Assembly (NCBI GenBank): GCA_024760505.1
Contig: CP058931.1
Location: 2,490,001 to 2,554,000, forward strand
Direction: 5' to 3'
DNA from: Nitrospira sp.
Lineage (GTDB): Bacteria; Nitrospirota; Nitrospiria; Nitrospirales; UBA8639
DNA length: 64,000 nt
Within the stretch, counting starts at the first letter, position 1. Each line of letters starts with the position of its first letter. The notes under the pieces were generated by a model. That model saw nothing but the letters and a program-made list of their open reading frames with translations, ran no database searches and was not told the origin of the DNA. Position numbers and translations under genes: made by a program. Shown here in pieces: positions 42,746 to 52,912 of the stretch.

Positions 42746-43150
42746 TTACTTCCGCTCAGCCGAAGAGTCGGCAACGGCAATAGCTTCAATCTCAATCATC
42801 GCGTCGGGAGAATATAGTGAGCGGACTTCCACGATGGTGTCTGCCGGATATGGAGCCGTAAACCGTTGACCGCGAAGTTCAACGATTTTATCGAAATGGG
42901 TCATGTCGGTCAGGAAGATCGTCACTTTGATGACGTTCCCTAGGCTTGATCCTCCCGCATGCAGTACCCGCTCGAGATTATCAAAAGTTTGGTTGGCCTG
43001 GACATCAAAGTTACCTGCGCCGACGATTCGACCGTTCGTATCGATGGCAGTCTGACCTGAGATAAAGAGCAGATCACCGACCCGATACCCCTGGGAAAGA
43101 CGATAGGGCTCGTAGGGATCCGGATCGATCCGGATTTGTGTGATGTTCAT
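42746..43150 (-). CDS. RidA-family protein (YjgF/UK114)
   Basis: 134 residues, ATG 43150 preceded by AAGGAGGTGG. Family blocks: SQGYRVGDLLFISGQTAID, NVIKVTIFLTDMTHF and the end block ADTIVEVRSLYSPDAMIEIEAIA. RidA deaminates reactive enamines from PLP enzymes; the usual Arg after the last strand (VRS) is present. Trimer expected. Most distal gene of the minus-strand cluster. Confidence 0.9.
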   Translation of the reverse strand: MNITQIRIDPDPYEPYRLSQGYRVGDLLFISGQTAIDTNGRIVGAGNFDVQANQTFDNLERVLHAGGSSLGNVIKVTIFLTDMTHFDKIVELRGQRFTAPYPADTIVEVRSLYSPDAMIEIEAIAVADSSAERK

Positions 43151-43798
43151 CGTACCACCTCCTTATTGCTGTCGAAAAAGACCTCAAAACCCCTTACCGC
43201 TGCGATTGCCCATTAATGACACACGAGGATGATTCAGTATATCTAATCGGAGGCCATTCATTTGGCTTGGTATCGGTGCCTCGAATCGTCTCACTGTTGA
43301 AGGCCAACTCAGAATTTCTAAACCGACTCGCATTATGGGCCTTTTTGCATATCCTGCTTGACTACGTTGAACATCGTAAAATTTTTGAACCCGATAAGTT
43401 CTCAGAAGAATATTTGGGGGTTTTTTTCGACAGCCTGCGAGGTGTGAGACAAAAATCTCTGTTCAAAAGAGTTCTATGGGGAGCCTCGCAAATATGTTTC
43501 TTTAATGATTGAAAATATCACGCAGAAGACCTCTTTCGCATAGGGTATTTTCAGTCTTCTGATGAGTGCATTTCTATTGGATTTGTTTGACAAAGCTGAG
43601 ATTAATTATTAGGGTAAGTTTTCCCATCCTCTGGACATTATTCCCGTTCACAATGGGCCAATTTTTAAAAAAAATTATCCCTGGTGAAGATTTCCTCTTC
43701 AAAGGGGATGAGCCAGGGATGCTTGTATTTATCTGTGATCGTCAACAATCACATGTGCGAAAAAAACATTTCAAGATGATTGAAAGGTTGATGAGCAA
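43151..43798. other. Divergent intergenic region before the NAGGN operon
   Basis: Two short plus-strand frames (43216-43512, 43566-43823) have no ribosome-binding sites and no recognised products; the second overlaps the operon start. The promoter of the osmolyte operon should be here, but no box is assigned. Confidence 0.45.
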
Positions 43799-45571
43799 AT
43801 GTGCGGAATTCTTGGACAGATAAATTTCTCAGGGTGTCCTGTGGACCCCAAAGATTTGATGGCCATGAATGCGACCATGGGCAGTCGTGGCCCTGATGGA
43901 GTGGGCCTGTATGTTCAAGGGCGAATGGGATTCGGGCATCGACGCCTCAAAGTCATTGACTTGACCCAGGCGTCCCAGCAACCCATGGTGGATCCCACCT
44001 TGGGGCTTGGCATTGTGTTTAATGGGGCGATATACAACTACAAGGAATTGCGACATGAGCTGGAAGGGAAAGGCTATACCTTCTTTTCCCAGGGAGATAC
44101 TGAAGTCATTCTCAAGGCCTACCATGCGTGGGGAGAAGGCTTCGTTCACCGGTTGAATGGTATGTTTGCGTTCGCCATTTGGGAAAGAGATTCAGAGCGG
44201 GTTGTGCTTGCGCGTGATCGGTTAGGAATTAAACCGCTCTATTTTACTGAGACATCTCAGCAGTTTCGATTCGCATCGACCTTGCCGGCTCTCTTAGCGG
44301 GGGGAAACGTCTCCACGGAGATGGATCCCGTGGCGCTTCATCACTATTTCATGTTTCACGCCGTCGTTCCTGCCCCTCATACCTTGCTTAAAGGCATCAG
44401 GAAATTAGCGCCCGGCACCATGATGGTCATCGAACCAACAGGAGCACGGCGCCATCATCACTATTGGCAACTCTCTTTCGAGTCGCGTGATGATGAAAGG
44501 GGGTGGAAAGAACGGGACTGGCAAGACCGGCTGTATGAGGTCCTGCGTTCGGCTGTCCGCCGACGGCTGATTGCGGATGTGCCCGTCGGAGTTCTCCTGT
44601 CCGGTGGGTTGGACTCGAGCCTCATCGTGGGCCTGTTAGCGGCCGAAGGTGCCACGGGCCTGAATACCTTTTCCATTGGGTTTGAAACGGTGGCAGAGGA
44701 AAAGGGGGACGAATTCTCCTACTCCGATATCATTGCCAACAAATTTTCCACCCGTCACCACAAGCTGCCCGTTGATACGACGCACGTTCTGCCTAACCTG
44801 CCGGGTTGCATTCATGCCATGTCCGAGCCCATGGTCAGTCACGATGCCATCGGGTTTTATTTGCTCTCCAAAGAAGTGTCCAAGCATGTTACGGTGGTCC
44901 AAAGTGGGCAGGGAGCCGATGAAATTTTCGCAGGATATCACTGGTATCCCCCGCTGTTGAACAGTCAACATCCGGTTGATGAATATCGCCAGGTGTTTTT
45001 TGATCGCGACCAGAAAGAATTTCTTCGAGTCATTCATCCACGGTTTCACGGAGACGATCATAGTCAGCGTTTTGTGGAGACGCATTTTTCCCAACCGGGG
45101 GCTTCTCGACCGATTGATAAGGCCTTACGGCTTGATACGACCATTATGTTAGTCGACGATCCGGTCAAGCGTGTCGACAACATGACGATGGCGTGGAGCT
45201 TGGAAGCCCGAGTGCCGTTCTTAGATCATGAAGTCGTCGAATTAGCCGCACGAGTGCCGGCGGAAATGAAAATTGCGCAAGGGGGGAAAGGTATCCTCAA
45301 AGAAGTTGCCCGCCGGGTGATCCCTTCAGAGGTCATTGATCGGCCCAAAGGTTACTTCCCCGTCCCCGCCTTGAAATATCTGCGGGGCCCTTATCTGGGC
45401 ATGGTGAAAGATGCGCTTTTATCACAGACCAGTCAGAACCGCGAGATCTTTCAGCGGGATTATATTGATGAATTGTTAAAGAATCCGGATGAGCATCTCA
45501 CGCCTTTACGTGGGTCAAAGCTCTGGCAGCTTGGATTATTGGAACTGTGGCTTCAGTCCCATGGCATCTAA
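43799..45571 (+). CDS. asnO: N-acetylglutaminylglutamine amidotransferase
   Basis: 590 residues from ATG 43799. Begins MCGILGQINF, so the N-terminal Cys2 nucleophile of class II glutamine amidotransferases is ready after Met removal; RGPDGVGLYV follows. The synthetase half has the PP-loop GVLLSGGLDSSLIVGLL. The asparagine-synthetase-like protein converts the C-terminal carboxyl of N-acetylglutaminylglutamine to an amide, the last step of the osmolyte NAGGN. The next gene overlaps its 3' end. Confidence 0.92.
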   Translation: MCGILGQINFSGCPVDPKDLMAMNATMGSRGPDGVGLYVQGRMGFGHRRLKVIDLTQASQQPMVDPTLGLGIVFNGAIYNYKELRHELEGKGYTFFSQGDTEVILKAYHAWGEGFVHRLNGMFAFAIWERDSERVVLARDRLGIKPLYFTETSQQFRFASTLPALLAGGNVSTEMDPVALHHYFMFHAVVPAPHTLLKGIRKLAPGTMMVIEPTGARRHHHYWQLSFESRDDERGWKERDWQDRLYEVLRSAVRRRLIADVPVGVLLSGGLDSSLIVGLLAAEGATGLNTFSIGFETVAEEKGDEFSYSDIIANKFSTRHHKLPVDTTHVLPNLPGCIHAMSEPMVSHDAIGFYLLSKEVSKHVTVVQSGQGADEIFAGYHWYPPLLNSQHPVDEYRQVFFDRDQKEFLRVIHPRFHGDDHSQRFVETHFSQPGASRPIDKALRLDTTIMLVDDPVKRVDNMTMAWSLEARVPFLDHEVVELAARVPAEMKIAQGGKGILKEVARRVIPSEVIDRPKGYFPVPALKYLRGPYLGMVKDALLSQTSQNREIFQRDYIDELLKNPDEHLTPLRGSKLWQLGLLELWLQSHGI

Positions 45572-47345
45572 GGATTGCGATGTGTTGAAGGCCCCGCAAG
45601 CTCTCCACATGACGAGCCCCCGTCAGCGACCGATCGGGCCGACCGTCAAAAACTGGGAAGTCGGGCCGGCGACCTACCAGGGCCGGCGAGTGAAGCCCAA
45701 AGTGGTCCTGGATTGCGGCTGGGGGCGGCTTATTTTTGCCCACACCTTTACAGGCCCCGAAGAGGTGGCTTCCACGCTGATGCAGGAACGTCCCGGGCAC
45801 CGGGATATTGCCTTTTATTTACGGGATCCTCATGTGGTCCTGGCCCTACGCCCGCACAAGCTGTTTCTGGATCCATCGCATACGTTTCGATTGTGGTTGG
45901 GTGATTATCAATCCGTTGCCAATCAGCAATCAGGCATGGTGATCACTCCCATCCAGTCGGAAGCCGATGTCAGGGCTTTGAATCGGATCTATGCGGCACG
46001 GGGCATGGTTACGGCCGATACCGATCTCCTTATGAGGCATCGCCGCTCCCAAAAACTCTGCTATTTTCTCGCGAAAGACCAGGCCACGAATGAAGTGATT
46101 GGCGTCATCCTAGCTGTGAATCATCGCCTGATTTTTGACGACCCCGAAAAAGGCAGTAGCATCTGGAGTCTGGCCGTTGACCCTCAAGCCCATCATCCCG
46201 GAGTGGGGGAAGCGTTGATTCGTCATGCGGCCGAACGGATGAAGGCCCGGGGGTGCAACTATGTGGATCTCTCAGTGCTGCATGACAACTATGAAGCCAT
46301 TGCGCTGTATCGGAAACTGGGATTTGGACGAATTCCTGTGTTTGCCGTGAAAACGCGAAATACCATTAATGAAAAGCTGTTTGCAGGACCTTCACCGGAT
46401 CAGCGACTGAACCCCTATGCCACCATTATTGTCAATGAGGCCAGACGCCGAGGCATCGACGTCGATGTCCTGGATGCCGAGAATGGCTACTTCCGCTTGA
46501 CGTTTGGGGGCCGGTCCATTACCTGTCGAGAATCGTTGTCCGAATTGACCTCGGCGATTGCGATGAGCCGTTGTGCGGGTAAGACCCTCACCCGGCGCGT
46601 GTTACAGGAAGCCGGCCTATCTGTTCCAGCTCAGATGGTGGCCAATGGGCGGAAGCGCAATGGTGAATTTCTTGAACAGTATCGATCCATTGTTGTCAAA
46701 CCGGCGACGGGGGAACAGGGAGCTGGCGTGAGTGTGGATGTGCGTAGGGTCAAGGAAATGGAGTCCGCAATCACCCTTGCCGGCAAATCTGGTGGTCACG
46801 TCATTCTGGAACAATATGTGAAGGGCGAGGACTTACGCATTGTGTTGATCAATTATGAAGTGGTGGCCGCTGCCGTTCGACGACCACCACGGATCACGGG
46901 GACGGGACGTCATACGATTGCCGAATTGATTGATCGGCAGAGTCAGCGACGGGCACGATTGACCGGCGGCGAGAGTCGCATTCCTCTGGACGGAGAAACC
47001 AAGCGGTGTATCAAGGAAGGCGGCTATACTCTCACAGAGGTCTTGCCAAAAGGCAAAACCATCACGGTGCGAAAGACGGCCAATCTGCATACCGGAGGAA
47101 CGATCCATGACGTGACAGGAAAACTTCATCCTGATCTAGCCACTGCGGCGGTGATTGGTGCCAAAGCGCTGGCTATTCCGGTGGTGGGATTCGATTTTAT
47201 CGTCACGACGGTTTCCAAGCCTCACTATGTCATTATTGAAGCCAATGAGCGACCCGGTCTCGCCAATCATGAACCGCAACCGACGGCGGAACGATTTATT
47301 GATCTGTTGTTTCCTCAAACCAAGACGCCCACAAAATTGAAGTAG
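45561..47345 (+). CDS. ngg: N-acetylglutaminylglutamine synthetase (GNAT + ATP-grasp)
   Basis: About 594 residues from ATG 45561, overlapping the asnO stop by 11 bases; ATG 45609 is an alternative. GNAT domain (about 115-270: SLAVDPQAHHPGVGEALIRH) acetylates glutamine. The ATP-grasp part (about 300-590: VVKPATGEQGAGVSVDV, ILEQYVKGEDLRIV, metal motif IIEANERPG) joins it to a second glutamine. Together with asnO and the M42 gene this is the known NAGGN operon of osmotic stress. Confidence 0.92.
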   Translation: MASKDCDVLKAPQALHMTSPRQRPIGPTVKNWEVGPATYQGRRVKPKVVLDCGWGRLIFAHTFTGPEEVASTLMQERPGHRDIAFYLRDPHVVLALRPHKLFLDPSHTFRLWLGDYQSVANQQSGMVITPIQSEADVRALNRIYAARGMVTADTDLLMRHRRSQKLCYFLAKDQATNEVIGVILAVNHRLIFDDPEKGSSIWSLAVDPQAHHPGVGEALIRHAAERMKARGCNYVDLSVLHDNYEAIALYRKLGFGRIPVFAVKTRNTINEKLFAGPSPDQRLNPYATIIVNEARRRGIDVDVLDAENGYFRLTFGGRSITCRESLSELTSAIAMSRCAGKTLTRRVLQEAGLSVPAQMVANGRKRNGEFLEQYRSIVVKPATGEQGAGVSVDVRRVKEMESAITLAGKSGGHVILEQYVKGEDLRIVLINYEVVAAAVRRPPRITGTGRHTIAELIDRQSQRRARLTGGESRIPLDGETKRCIKEGGYTLTEVLPKGKTITVRKTANLHTGGTIHDVTGKLHPDLATAAVIGAKALAIPVVGFDFIVTTVSKPHYVIIEANERPGLANHEPQPTAERFIDLLFPQTKTPTKLK

Positions 47346-47370
47346 TCCTTTGCGGGTGATAGGGGATTGT

Positions 47371-48579
47371 ATGATCGGTTCAAAAATTGACACTCAGTAT
47401 CTCCTGCATATTCTCCAAAAACTATTGGCGATTCCGAGTCCGACCGGCTATACCGATCAAATCGTCCATGCGGTGTCGAATGAACTGAAACAATTAGGGA
47501 TTCCCTTTGAACTCACGCGGCGCGGAGCCATTCGAGCCACCATGGCAGGAAAAGTCAGTACGCCTGATCGAGCCATTGTGGCTCATCTGGATACGCTGGG
47601 GGCTTTGGTCAAATGGCTCAAAAACAACGGCCGGCTGGCCATTGTGCCAATCGGAACCTGGTCCAGCCGTTTTGCTGAAGGGGCCCGTGTGACCGTCTTT
47701 TCCGATACAAGTATGCATCGTGGCACCATCCTGCCCCTGAAAGCTTCCGGGCACACCTATGGTGACGAAATCGATACGCAACCGGTGTCGTGGAAGAATC
47801 TGGAAATTCGACTCGATGAAACTGTGACGGACGTCAATGGACGTATCCAACCCTTATCGACCGAGCAGGATCTTGAGCGACTCGGGATTCATATTGGTGA
47901 TTTTATTTCCATCGATCCCTCACCTGAAATCGGTCCCAATGGATTTATCAACTCGCGGCATTTGGATGATAAAGCCGGAGTGGCCACCATCCTGGCTGCT
48001 GCCAAATCGATTCTTGAGACAGGGGCCACGCTTCCTGTGGGTTGCCATTTACTGTTTACGATATCCGAAGAGGTTGGGTCAGGGGCCTCAGCGATTTTAC
48101 ATGGGGATGTTGCAGAAATGATCACGATTGATAACGGTACTCCCGCGCCCTTTCAAGCCTCGAGCGAATTCGGGGCGACGATTGCCATGGCCGATTCAGC
48201 CGGGCCTTTTGATTATCACCTGGTCAGGCGGCTTATCGCCTTATGTGTGGATCATGACATTCCGTTTCAACGCGACATTTTTTGCGACTACAGAAGTGAC
48301 AGTGCGTCGGCCGTAGAGGCCGGGAACGACATTCGGACCGCACTCCTCACGTTTGGGGTCGATTCTTCTCATGGTTATGAGCGAACTCATCTGAGTGGAC
48401 TCGAGGCCATTGCGAAGTTATTGGTCGTGTATATGCAAAATGAACCGGTGTTTTGGAGAGATCGCGATACGTTAGGGTCCGATAATGATTTTCCTACTCA
48501 ACCGATTGAAGAAACGTCTTTCCCCCACACACTGGAGGATATGGTCCGACGCCATGGTGAACCCCAAGATGACCCATAG
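47371..48579 (+). CDS. M42-family metallopeptidase of the NAGGN operon
   Basis: 402 residues from ATG 47371; GATAGGGGA lies upstream. Co-catalytic metal site: AHLDTLGALVKW (His, Asp), SRHLDDKAGV (Asp), ISEEVGSGAS (two Glu) and a late SSHGYERTH (His). This subfamily is restricted to NAGGN operons and probably hydrolyses the osmolyte or a precursor. It begins 25 bases after the ngg stop. Confidence 0.92.
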   Translation: MIGSKIDTQYLLHILQKLLAIPSPTGYTDQIVHAVSNELKQLGIPFELTRRGAIRATMAGKVSTPDRAIVAHLDTLGALVKWLKNNGRLAIVPIGTWSSRFAEGARVTVFSDTSMHRGTILPLKASGHTYGDEIDTQPVSWKNLEIRLDETVTDVNGRIQPLSTEQDLERLGIHIGDFISIDPSPEIGPNGFINSRHLDDKAGVATILAAAKSILETGATLPVGCHLLFTISEEVGSGASAILHGDVAEMITIDNGTPAPFQASSEFGATIAMADSAGPFDYHLVRRLIALCVDHDIPFQRDIFCDYRSDSASAVEAGNDIRTALLTFGVDSSHGYERTHLSGLEAIAKLLVVYMQNEPVFWRDRDTLGSDNDFPTQPIEETSFPHTLEDMVRRHGEPQDDP

Positions 48580-48660
48580 CGCTTCTCTGCTGAGGACAGA
48601 CGACAGGATGTTCAATGCACTCCCATTGCGGATGTTCTCCTCATTACCCTGTCTGGCTTG

Positions 48661-50478
48661 ATGTCTTCTCATCCACCCGCATCTACCTTTCCCCCAGCCA
48701 ATACGACCCATCCACAGTTGACGCTTCGTGCCATTGCCACGGGGATGGTCTTAGGTGCGCTCCTCACCCCCTGCAATATCTATAGCGGGCTGAAGATTGG
48801 CTGGACATTTAATATGTCCATTACGGCAGCCTTGCTCAGTTATGCGTTTTGGAAAATATTCGAAACGACCGCCCAAACGGAGCGCTGGGGTCTTCTCGAA
48901 AATAATATCAATCAAACCACGGCCTCTTCGGCTGCATCCATTATCTCGTCAGGGCTAGTGGCCCCGATTCCCGCCTTGGCCATATTGACTGGCGAGCAAT
49001 TGCCTTGGTCTCTGCTCTCTGTATGGGTCTTTTCGGTCAGCCTGATTGGAATCGTGGTCGCGGTCGGTCTCCGGCAACAGATGCTTCTTCGTGACCGATT
49101 GCCGTTTCCCGCCGGTGTTGCCACAGCGGAAACCGTGAGGGAAATCTATGGTAAAGGGGGGGAAGCCCTGGCTCGCGTGAAAGTTCTCCTCACGGCTGGT
49201 GGGATCGCCGGGATCATAAAAATTTTCAACGAAGCTATTCTGACCATCCCCAAGATGGCCACGGGCCTGGCCATTCCACTGAAGGGGGCGCTCAACAAGG
49301 CCGGGTTATCCACTGTGTCCCTTTCCAACCTTGGGTTCGTTCTCGATCCCTCGCTTCTGATGGTGGGCTTTGGGGCCATTATCGGGCTTCGCGCCGGACT
49401 CTCCCTGCTCATTGGAGCGATCCTTGCCTGGGGCATTATTGGTCCTTGGGTCCTCACACAAGGCTGGATTCCTGCGGAACACCTGACGCCGGACGGCTAT
49501 TGGTTCGGACCCCTGGTGGAATGGTTGCTCTGGCCGGGGGTGACCCTGATGGTCATGGCCTCGCTCACGTCGTTTGCCTGCTCCTGGGGGACAATGGTGA
49601 CCGGCACCATACTTTCTCGAAAAACCCGGGCATCCCTTTTAACCCCGAATGATCCCTATGTCATTCCACGTCAATGGTTTGTGATTGGACTGTGTATTTC
49701 TTTGGTCTTTGCGGTGGTGACCCAGATAACGTTATTCAACATTTCAATGGGTATTGCGATCCTCGCGGTCCTTCTCTCCTTTGTATTGGCCATCGTGGCG
49801 GGACGAGTCTCGGGGGAAACCGGGATTACGCCAATCGGCGCCATGGGGAAAGTTACACAACTCACGTTTGGTTTCCTCATTCCGGGTAATGTCACGACCA
49901 ATTTGATGGCGGCCAATGTCACAGGTGGAGCGGCCGGTCAATGCGCAGACCTCCTCCACGACCTGAAGACCGGTCTGCTTCTTGGTGCGTCCCCGCGCTT
50001 TCAAGCTCTGGCTCAAATTTTCGGAGTGTTAACCGGCTCACTTGTGGGCAGCGCGGTGTATCTGGTGCTCATCCCTGATCCTCAATCCATGTTGTTAACC
50101 GTTGAATGGCCGGCGCCTGCCGTGGCAACCTGGAAGGCTGTTGCGGAAGTTTTTCAACTCGGTACAGAGGCTATTCCTCCGGGAAGTCTGTTGGGCATGA
50201 GCATTGCGGGTTTACTAGGCGTGGGGATGGTGGTTCTCGATCAATCTGTCCCACCATCCATGAGCCGCTGGATCCCCAGCGCCTCGACGATGGGACTGGC
50301 GTTTGTCATTCCTGCCTGGAACTCTTTGTCCCTCTTTCTTGGTGCCCTTCTTGGAGCCTGTTTAATGAGGTATGCGAAGACCTGGGCGGAACGATTTGTC
50401 ATGGCGCTGGCCGCCGGGCTTGTTGCTGGTGAAAGCCTCGCAGGTGTCGCGAGTGTTCTTGTGAAAATATTATTTTGA
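48661..50478 (+). CDS. OPT-family oligopeptide transporter
   Basis: 605 residues from ATG 48661. About 14-16 membrane helices; the N-terminal signature is LTPCNIYSGLKIGWTFNMS, and NNINQTTASSAASIISSGL and GATIGLRAGL-like (FGAIIGLRAGLSLLIGAIL) are OPT blocks. OPT carriers take up small peptides or metal-chelates with protons. It follows the NAGGN M42 gene by 81 bases on the same strand, so it may take up or export the peptide-like osmolyte; that link is inference. Confidence 0.9.
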   Translation: MSSHPPASTFPPANTTHPQLTLRAIATGMVLGALLTPCNIYSGLKIGWTFNMSITAALLSYAFWKIFETTAQTERWGLLENNINQTTASSAASIISSGLVAPIPALAILTGEQLPWSLLSVWVFSVSLIGIVVAVGLRQQMLLRDRLPFPAGVATAETVREIYGKGGEALARVKVLLTAGGIAGIIKIFNEAILTIPKMATGLAIPLKGALNKAGLSTVSLSNLGFVLDPSLLMVGFGAIIGLRAGLSLLIGAILAWGIIGPWVLTQGWIPAEHLTPDGYWFGPLVEWLLWPGVTLMVMASLTSFACSWGTMVTGTILSRKTRASLLTPNDPYVIPRQWFVIGLCISLVFAVVTQITLFNISMGIAILAVLLSFVLAIVAGRVSGETGITPIGAMGKVTQLTFGFLIPGNVTTNLMAANVTGGAAGQCADLLHDLKTGLLLGASPRFQALAQIFGVLTGSLVGSAVYLVLIPDPQSMLLTVEWPAPAVATWKAVAEVFQLGTEAIPPGSLLGMSIAGLLGVGMVVLDQSVPPSMSRWIPSASTMGLAFVIPAWNSLSLFLGALLGACLMRYAKTWAERFVMALAAGLVAGESLAGVASVLVKILF

Positions 50479-50624
50479 CCTGATCCAAATAAAAGGCCCA
50501 CCGAGATTTTTGAAGGTCATTGTGCCCTTGCTGTGGTCTCACAACTTCCAAGTCGGCTTCTCTTTTCCTCCAAAAACCAAATCTCGGCTTGTCTGACCAT
50601 CCCCCGACGATATCTGACCTGCTT

Positions 50625-50816
50625 CTATTCCTCAGGACAGGTTCTGTCGAGAATAAAATAGACCGGGCAAAATCCGGTGAATCCGCTTTGCAGCAGTGTG
50701 ACTCCGAGAATTCCCGGAAGTAACAACCATAAAGGATTCACGTAGTACCCGAGTGTGACGCCTGCTGTAATAAGCGCGCCGGCGATTCCGTCATGGAGTT
50801 GGCGTTTTCGCTTCAT
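50625..50816 (-). CDS. DUF2892 (YgaP-like) small membrane protein
   Basis: 63 residues from ATG 50816 after AGGAGGAG. KRKRQLHDGIAGALITAGV, a hydrophobic hairpin LWLLLPGILGVTLLQ, then TGFCPVYFILDRTC with the Cys-rich end, match the membrane module of YgaP-type sulfurtransferases standing alone. A nonsense-disabled copy lies at 35120. Confidence 0.88.
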   Translation of the reverse strand: MKRKRQLHDGIAGALITAGVTLGYYVNPLWLLLPGILGVTLLQSGFTGFCPVYFILDRTCPEE

Positions 50817-51179
50817 CTTCACTCCTCCTGTTTGTTGAAACGTTCGTTCATGGTCTTCCTGGTTTCCTTCTTATCCAAGAGGATTTTTTTCTGGGTGGTT
50901 GGCAATTCGTTACCTTTTTAGTCTTTTTTTCTCTTTTTATTTCTTGAAATGAGAACTGCATGGGAGGAGTCTAACTCCGGGTACTTTTTTGAAAAATACG
51001 TATTTAAGCCTACTTTTTCTCGTGAATTTAAAGTTGATTAATTGCTAGGCAATTCATTGAAAATAAAAAAGAATTTCATCATTTACCTCAGTAGATCTCC
51101 CGTCTTTTCCGGCAGGTTCAAGGGGTGCTACTCTTTGGGGTGCTTTTAGACCTTCACTAAGCAGAATGGAGACCAAGAC
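50817..51179. other. Intergenic region, no gene seen
   Basis: Pyrimidine-rich and AT-rich stretches; lies between divergent genes (DUF2892 left, HExxH right) and probably carries their promoters. No element assigned. Confidence 0.45.
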
Positions 51180-51737
51180 ATGCCTTTCGGCTATTACCAC
51201 CAGCTTAACGCCAAGGCGAAGCGGATCTATCGGGCAAGCGACAAGGTGTCGGATTTTCAATTGCCCAATGTCTCTGTCGTTCGACCGGTCCTGCGAAAGA
51301 TATTTGAAGCTTTACAGGCCGAAAGTCATTTACGCACGCAAAAATGGACTCAACGCCTTCTGAATAGGTTAACGAGCCAACTCCATATTCGGCCCATTCG
51401 ATTTGAATTGTTGGATATCCGACCCTCCAATCCCCGGATGGAACTGTATGGGCTGTATTATCCCATGGAAGGACGGCGGATCCCGCGTATTCAAGTGTGG
51501 ATGCGTACGGCCAAGCGGCATCAAGTTGTCGCTTTTCGCACGTTTCTGCGCACCTTGTTGCATGAACTGTGTCATCATTTGGATTACGATTGTTTAGGCC
51601 TGAAAGACTCCTTTCATACCAAAGGCTTTTATGGTCGTGAAGCCAGTTTAGCGTCTCAAGTCTTATCGTTGGTCGATACTGCCTCTTGGGGAACCGGCCT
51701 CCCGTCCAAGACGGGAAAAAGGAAACGAAAGATCTGA
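51180..51737 (+). CDS. Putative zinc metallopeptidase (HExxH)
   Basis: 185 residues, ATG 51180. The zinc-binding motif is LLHELCHHLDYDCLG (HExxH near residue 125), followed about 20 residues later by SFHTKGFYGREASL, which could give the third ligand (His). No signal peptide; N-terminus basic. Resembles short SprT/wss-like or minigluzincin proteins, but I do not recognise a named family. Stands alone. Confidence 0.75.
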   Translation: MPFGYYHQLNAKAKRIYRASDKVSDFQLPNVSVVRPVLRKIFEALQAESHLRTQKWTQRLLNRLTSQLHIRPIRFELLDIRPSNPRMELYGLYYPMEGRRIPRIQVWMRTAKRHQVVAFRTFLRTLLHELCHHLDYDCLGLKDSFHTKGFYGREASLASQVLSLVDTASWGTGLPSKTGKRKRKI

Positions 51738-51980
51738 GGATGCCTGGTCCTTCTTCAGCCGGTCCCAATTCCTTGTCTTAACCCCATCTGGGTGCGTGAC
51801 ACGGTCTTCACCCGGTCTTTCTTGCCATTCCATTGGGTTGATCCCGCCTCTGACTGTCTATCTCTTTTACTGTTTCGGAGGGTAGAATGCGGTAATCGTG
51901 CCGGTTGCAGCGGCTGTTGTACGTCCCTGTGAATTATAACGAATAAATCTTTTTCAGAAATGAGGAGTAGAGACGAAGCT

Positions 51981-52802
51981 ATGTTGCAGGATATTCAACC
52001 CATCCAACCCTTGTCCCATCTGACCGGATCCAGCGAGAAGCTTCATACCCGTTTGTGCCGAATGGTGGGACAGGCCGTTGCCGATTTCAACATGATTGAA
52101 GGAGGCGATAAGGTCATGGTGTGCCTTTCCGGGGGGAAGGATAGTTATGCGATGTTGGATGTGTTGATGTCCATGCAGTCTCGTGCTCCGGTGTCCTATG
52201 AACTGATTGCGGTGAATTTGGATCAGAAACAACCGGGATTTCCTGAACATGTGCTGCCGGACTACCTGACGAGGCTTGGTGTGCCGTTTCATATTGAAGA
52301 ACGCGATACCTATTCGGTGGTGAAACGGCTGATTCCCGAAGGCGAGACGACCTGCTCACTCTGTTCACGGTTGCGTCGTGGCATCCTGTACGGGTTGGCG
52401 GAACGGTTGGGCGCGACCAAGATTGCACTTGGCCATCATCGCAACGATATGATGGAGACCTTGTTGCTGAACATGTTATTCAACGGAACCCTCAAAAGCA
52501 TGCCGCCGAAACTGAGATCTGATGACGGACAACATGTGGTGATCCGCCCATTGGCATATGTGAAGGAAGCCGAACTGGCCCGCTATGCGGAAATGAGAAA
52601 TTTTCCCATCATTCCCTGCGACCTGTGCGGTTCACAGGAAAATTTGAAACGCAAAGAAGTGAAGGCCCTGCTCCAGGAATGGGATACCCGGTATCCCGGC
52701 TCGGGTGACAGTGTGTTTGCGGCCTTGTCCAAGGTCATACCCAGTCATCTCCTCGATCGTCAATTATTTGATTTTGAGACTTTTCGCGAGCTTGAATCGT
52801 AG
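51981..52802 (+). CDS. ttcA: tRNA 2-thiocytidine(32) synthetase
   Basis: 273 residues from ATG 51981 (GAGGAG 12 bases upstream). The PP-loop is CLSGGKDSYAML (residues 48-58), and the iron-sulfur cysteine pair is TTCSLCSR (C125, C128), with a third at IPCDLCGSQ. These are the three cluster-binding Cys of TtcA, which thiolates C32 of certain tRNAs using ATP. Length fits the family. Confidence 0.93.
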   Translation: MLQDIQPIQPLSHLTGSSEKLHTRLCRMVGQAVADFNMIEGGDKVMVCLSGGKDSYAMLDVLMSMQSRAPVSYELIAVNLDQKQPGFPEHVLPDYLTRLGVPFHIEERDTYSVVKRLIPEGETTCSLCSRLRRGILYGLAERLGATKIALGHHRNDMMETLLLNMLFNGTLKSMPPKLRSDDGQHVVIRPLAYVKEAELARYAEMRNFPIIPCDLCGSQENLKRKEVKALLQEWDTRYPGSGDSVFAALSKVIPSHLLDRQLFDFETFRELES

Positions 52803-52912
52803 ATTGGCCTGACGGTGGTTCCCGTGCGAATGATGACCGACCTGCCAGATCCCATTCGATGGTGTGCATTCCCTCGCCCCTCCTGTGTGTGCGGTTTTTG
52901 CCGGGCATCATA

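Noticed and set aside
43216..43512. 98-codon frame upstream of the NAGGN operon
   Set aside because: No ribosome-binding site and no known family; cannot be supported, though not excluded.
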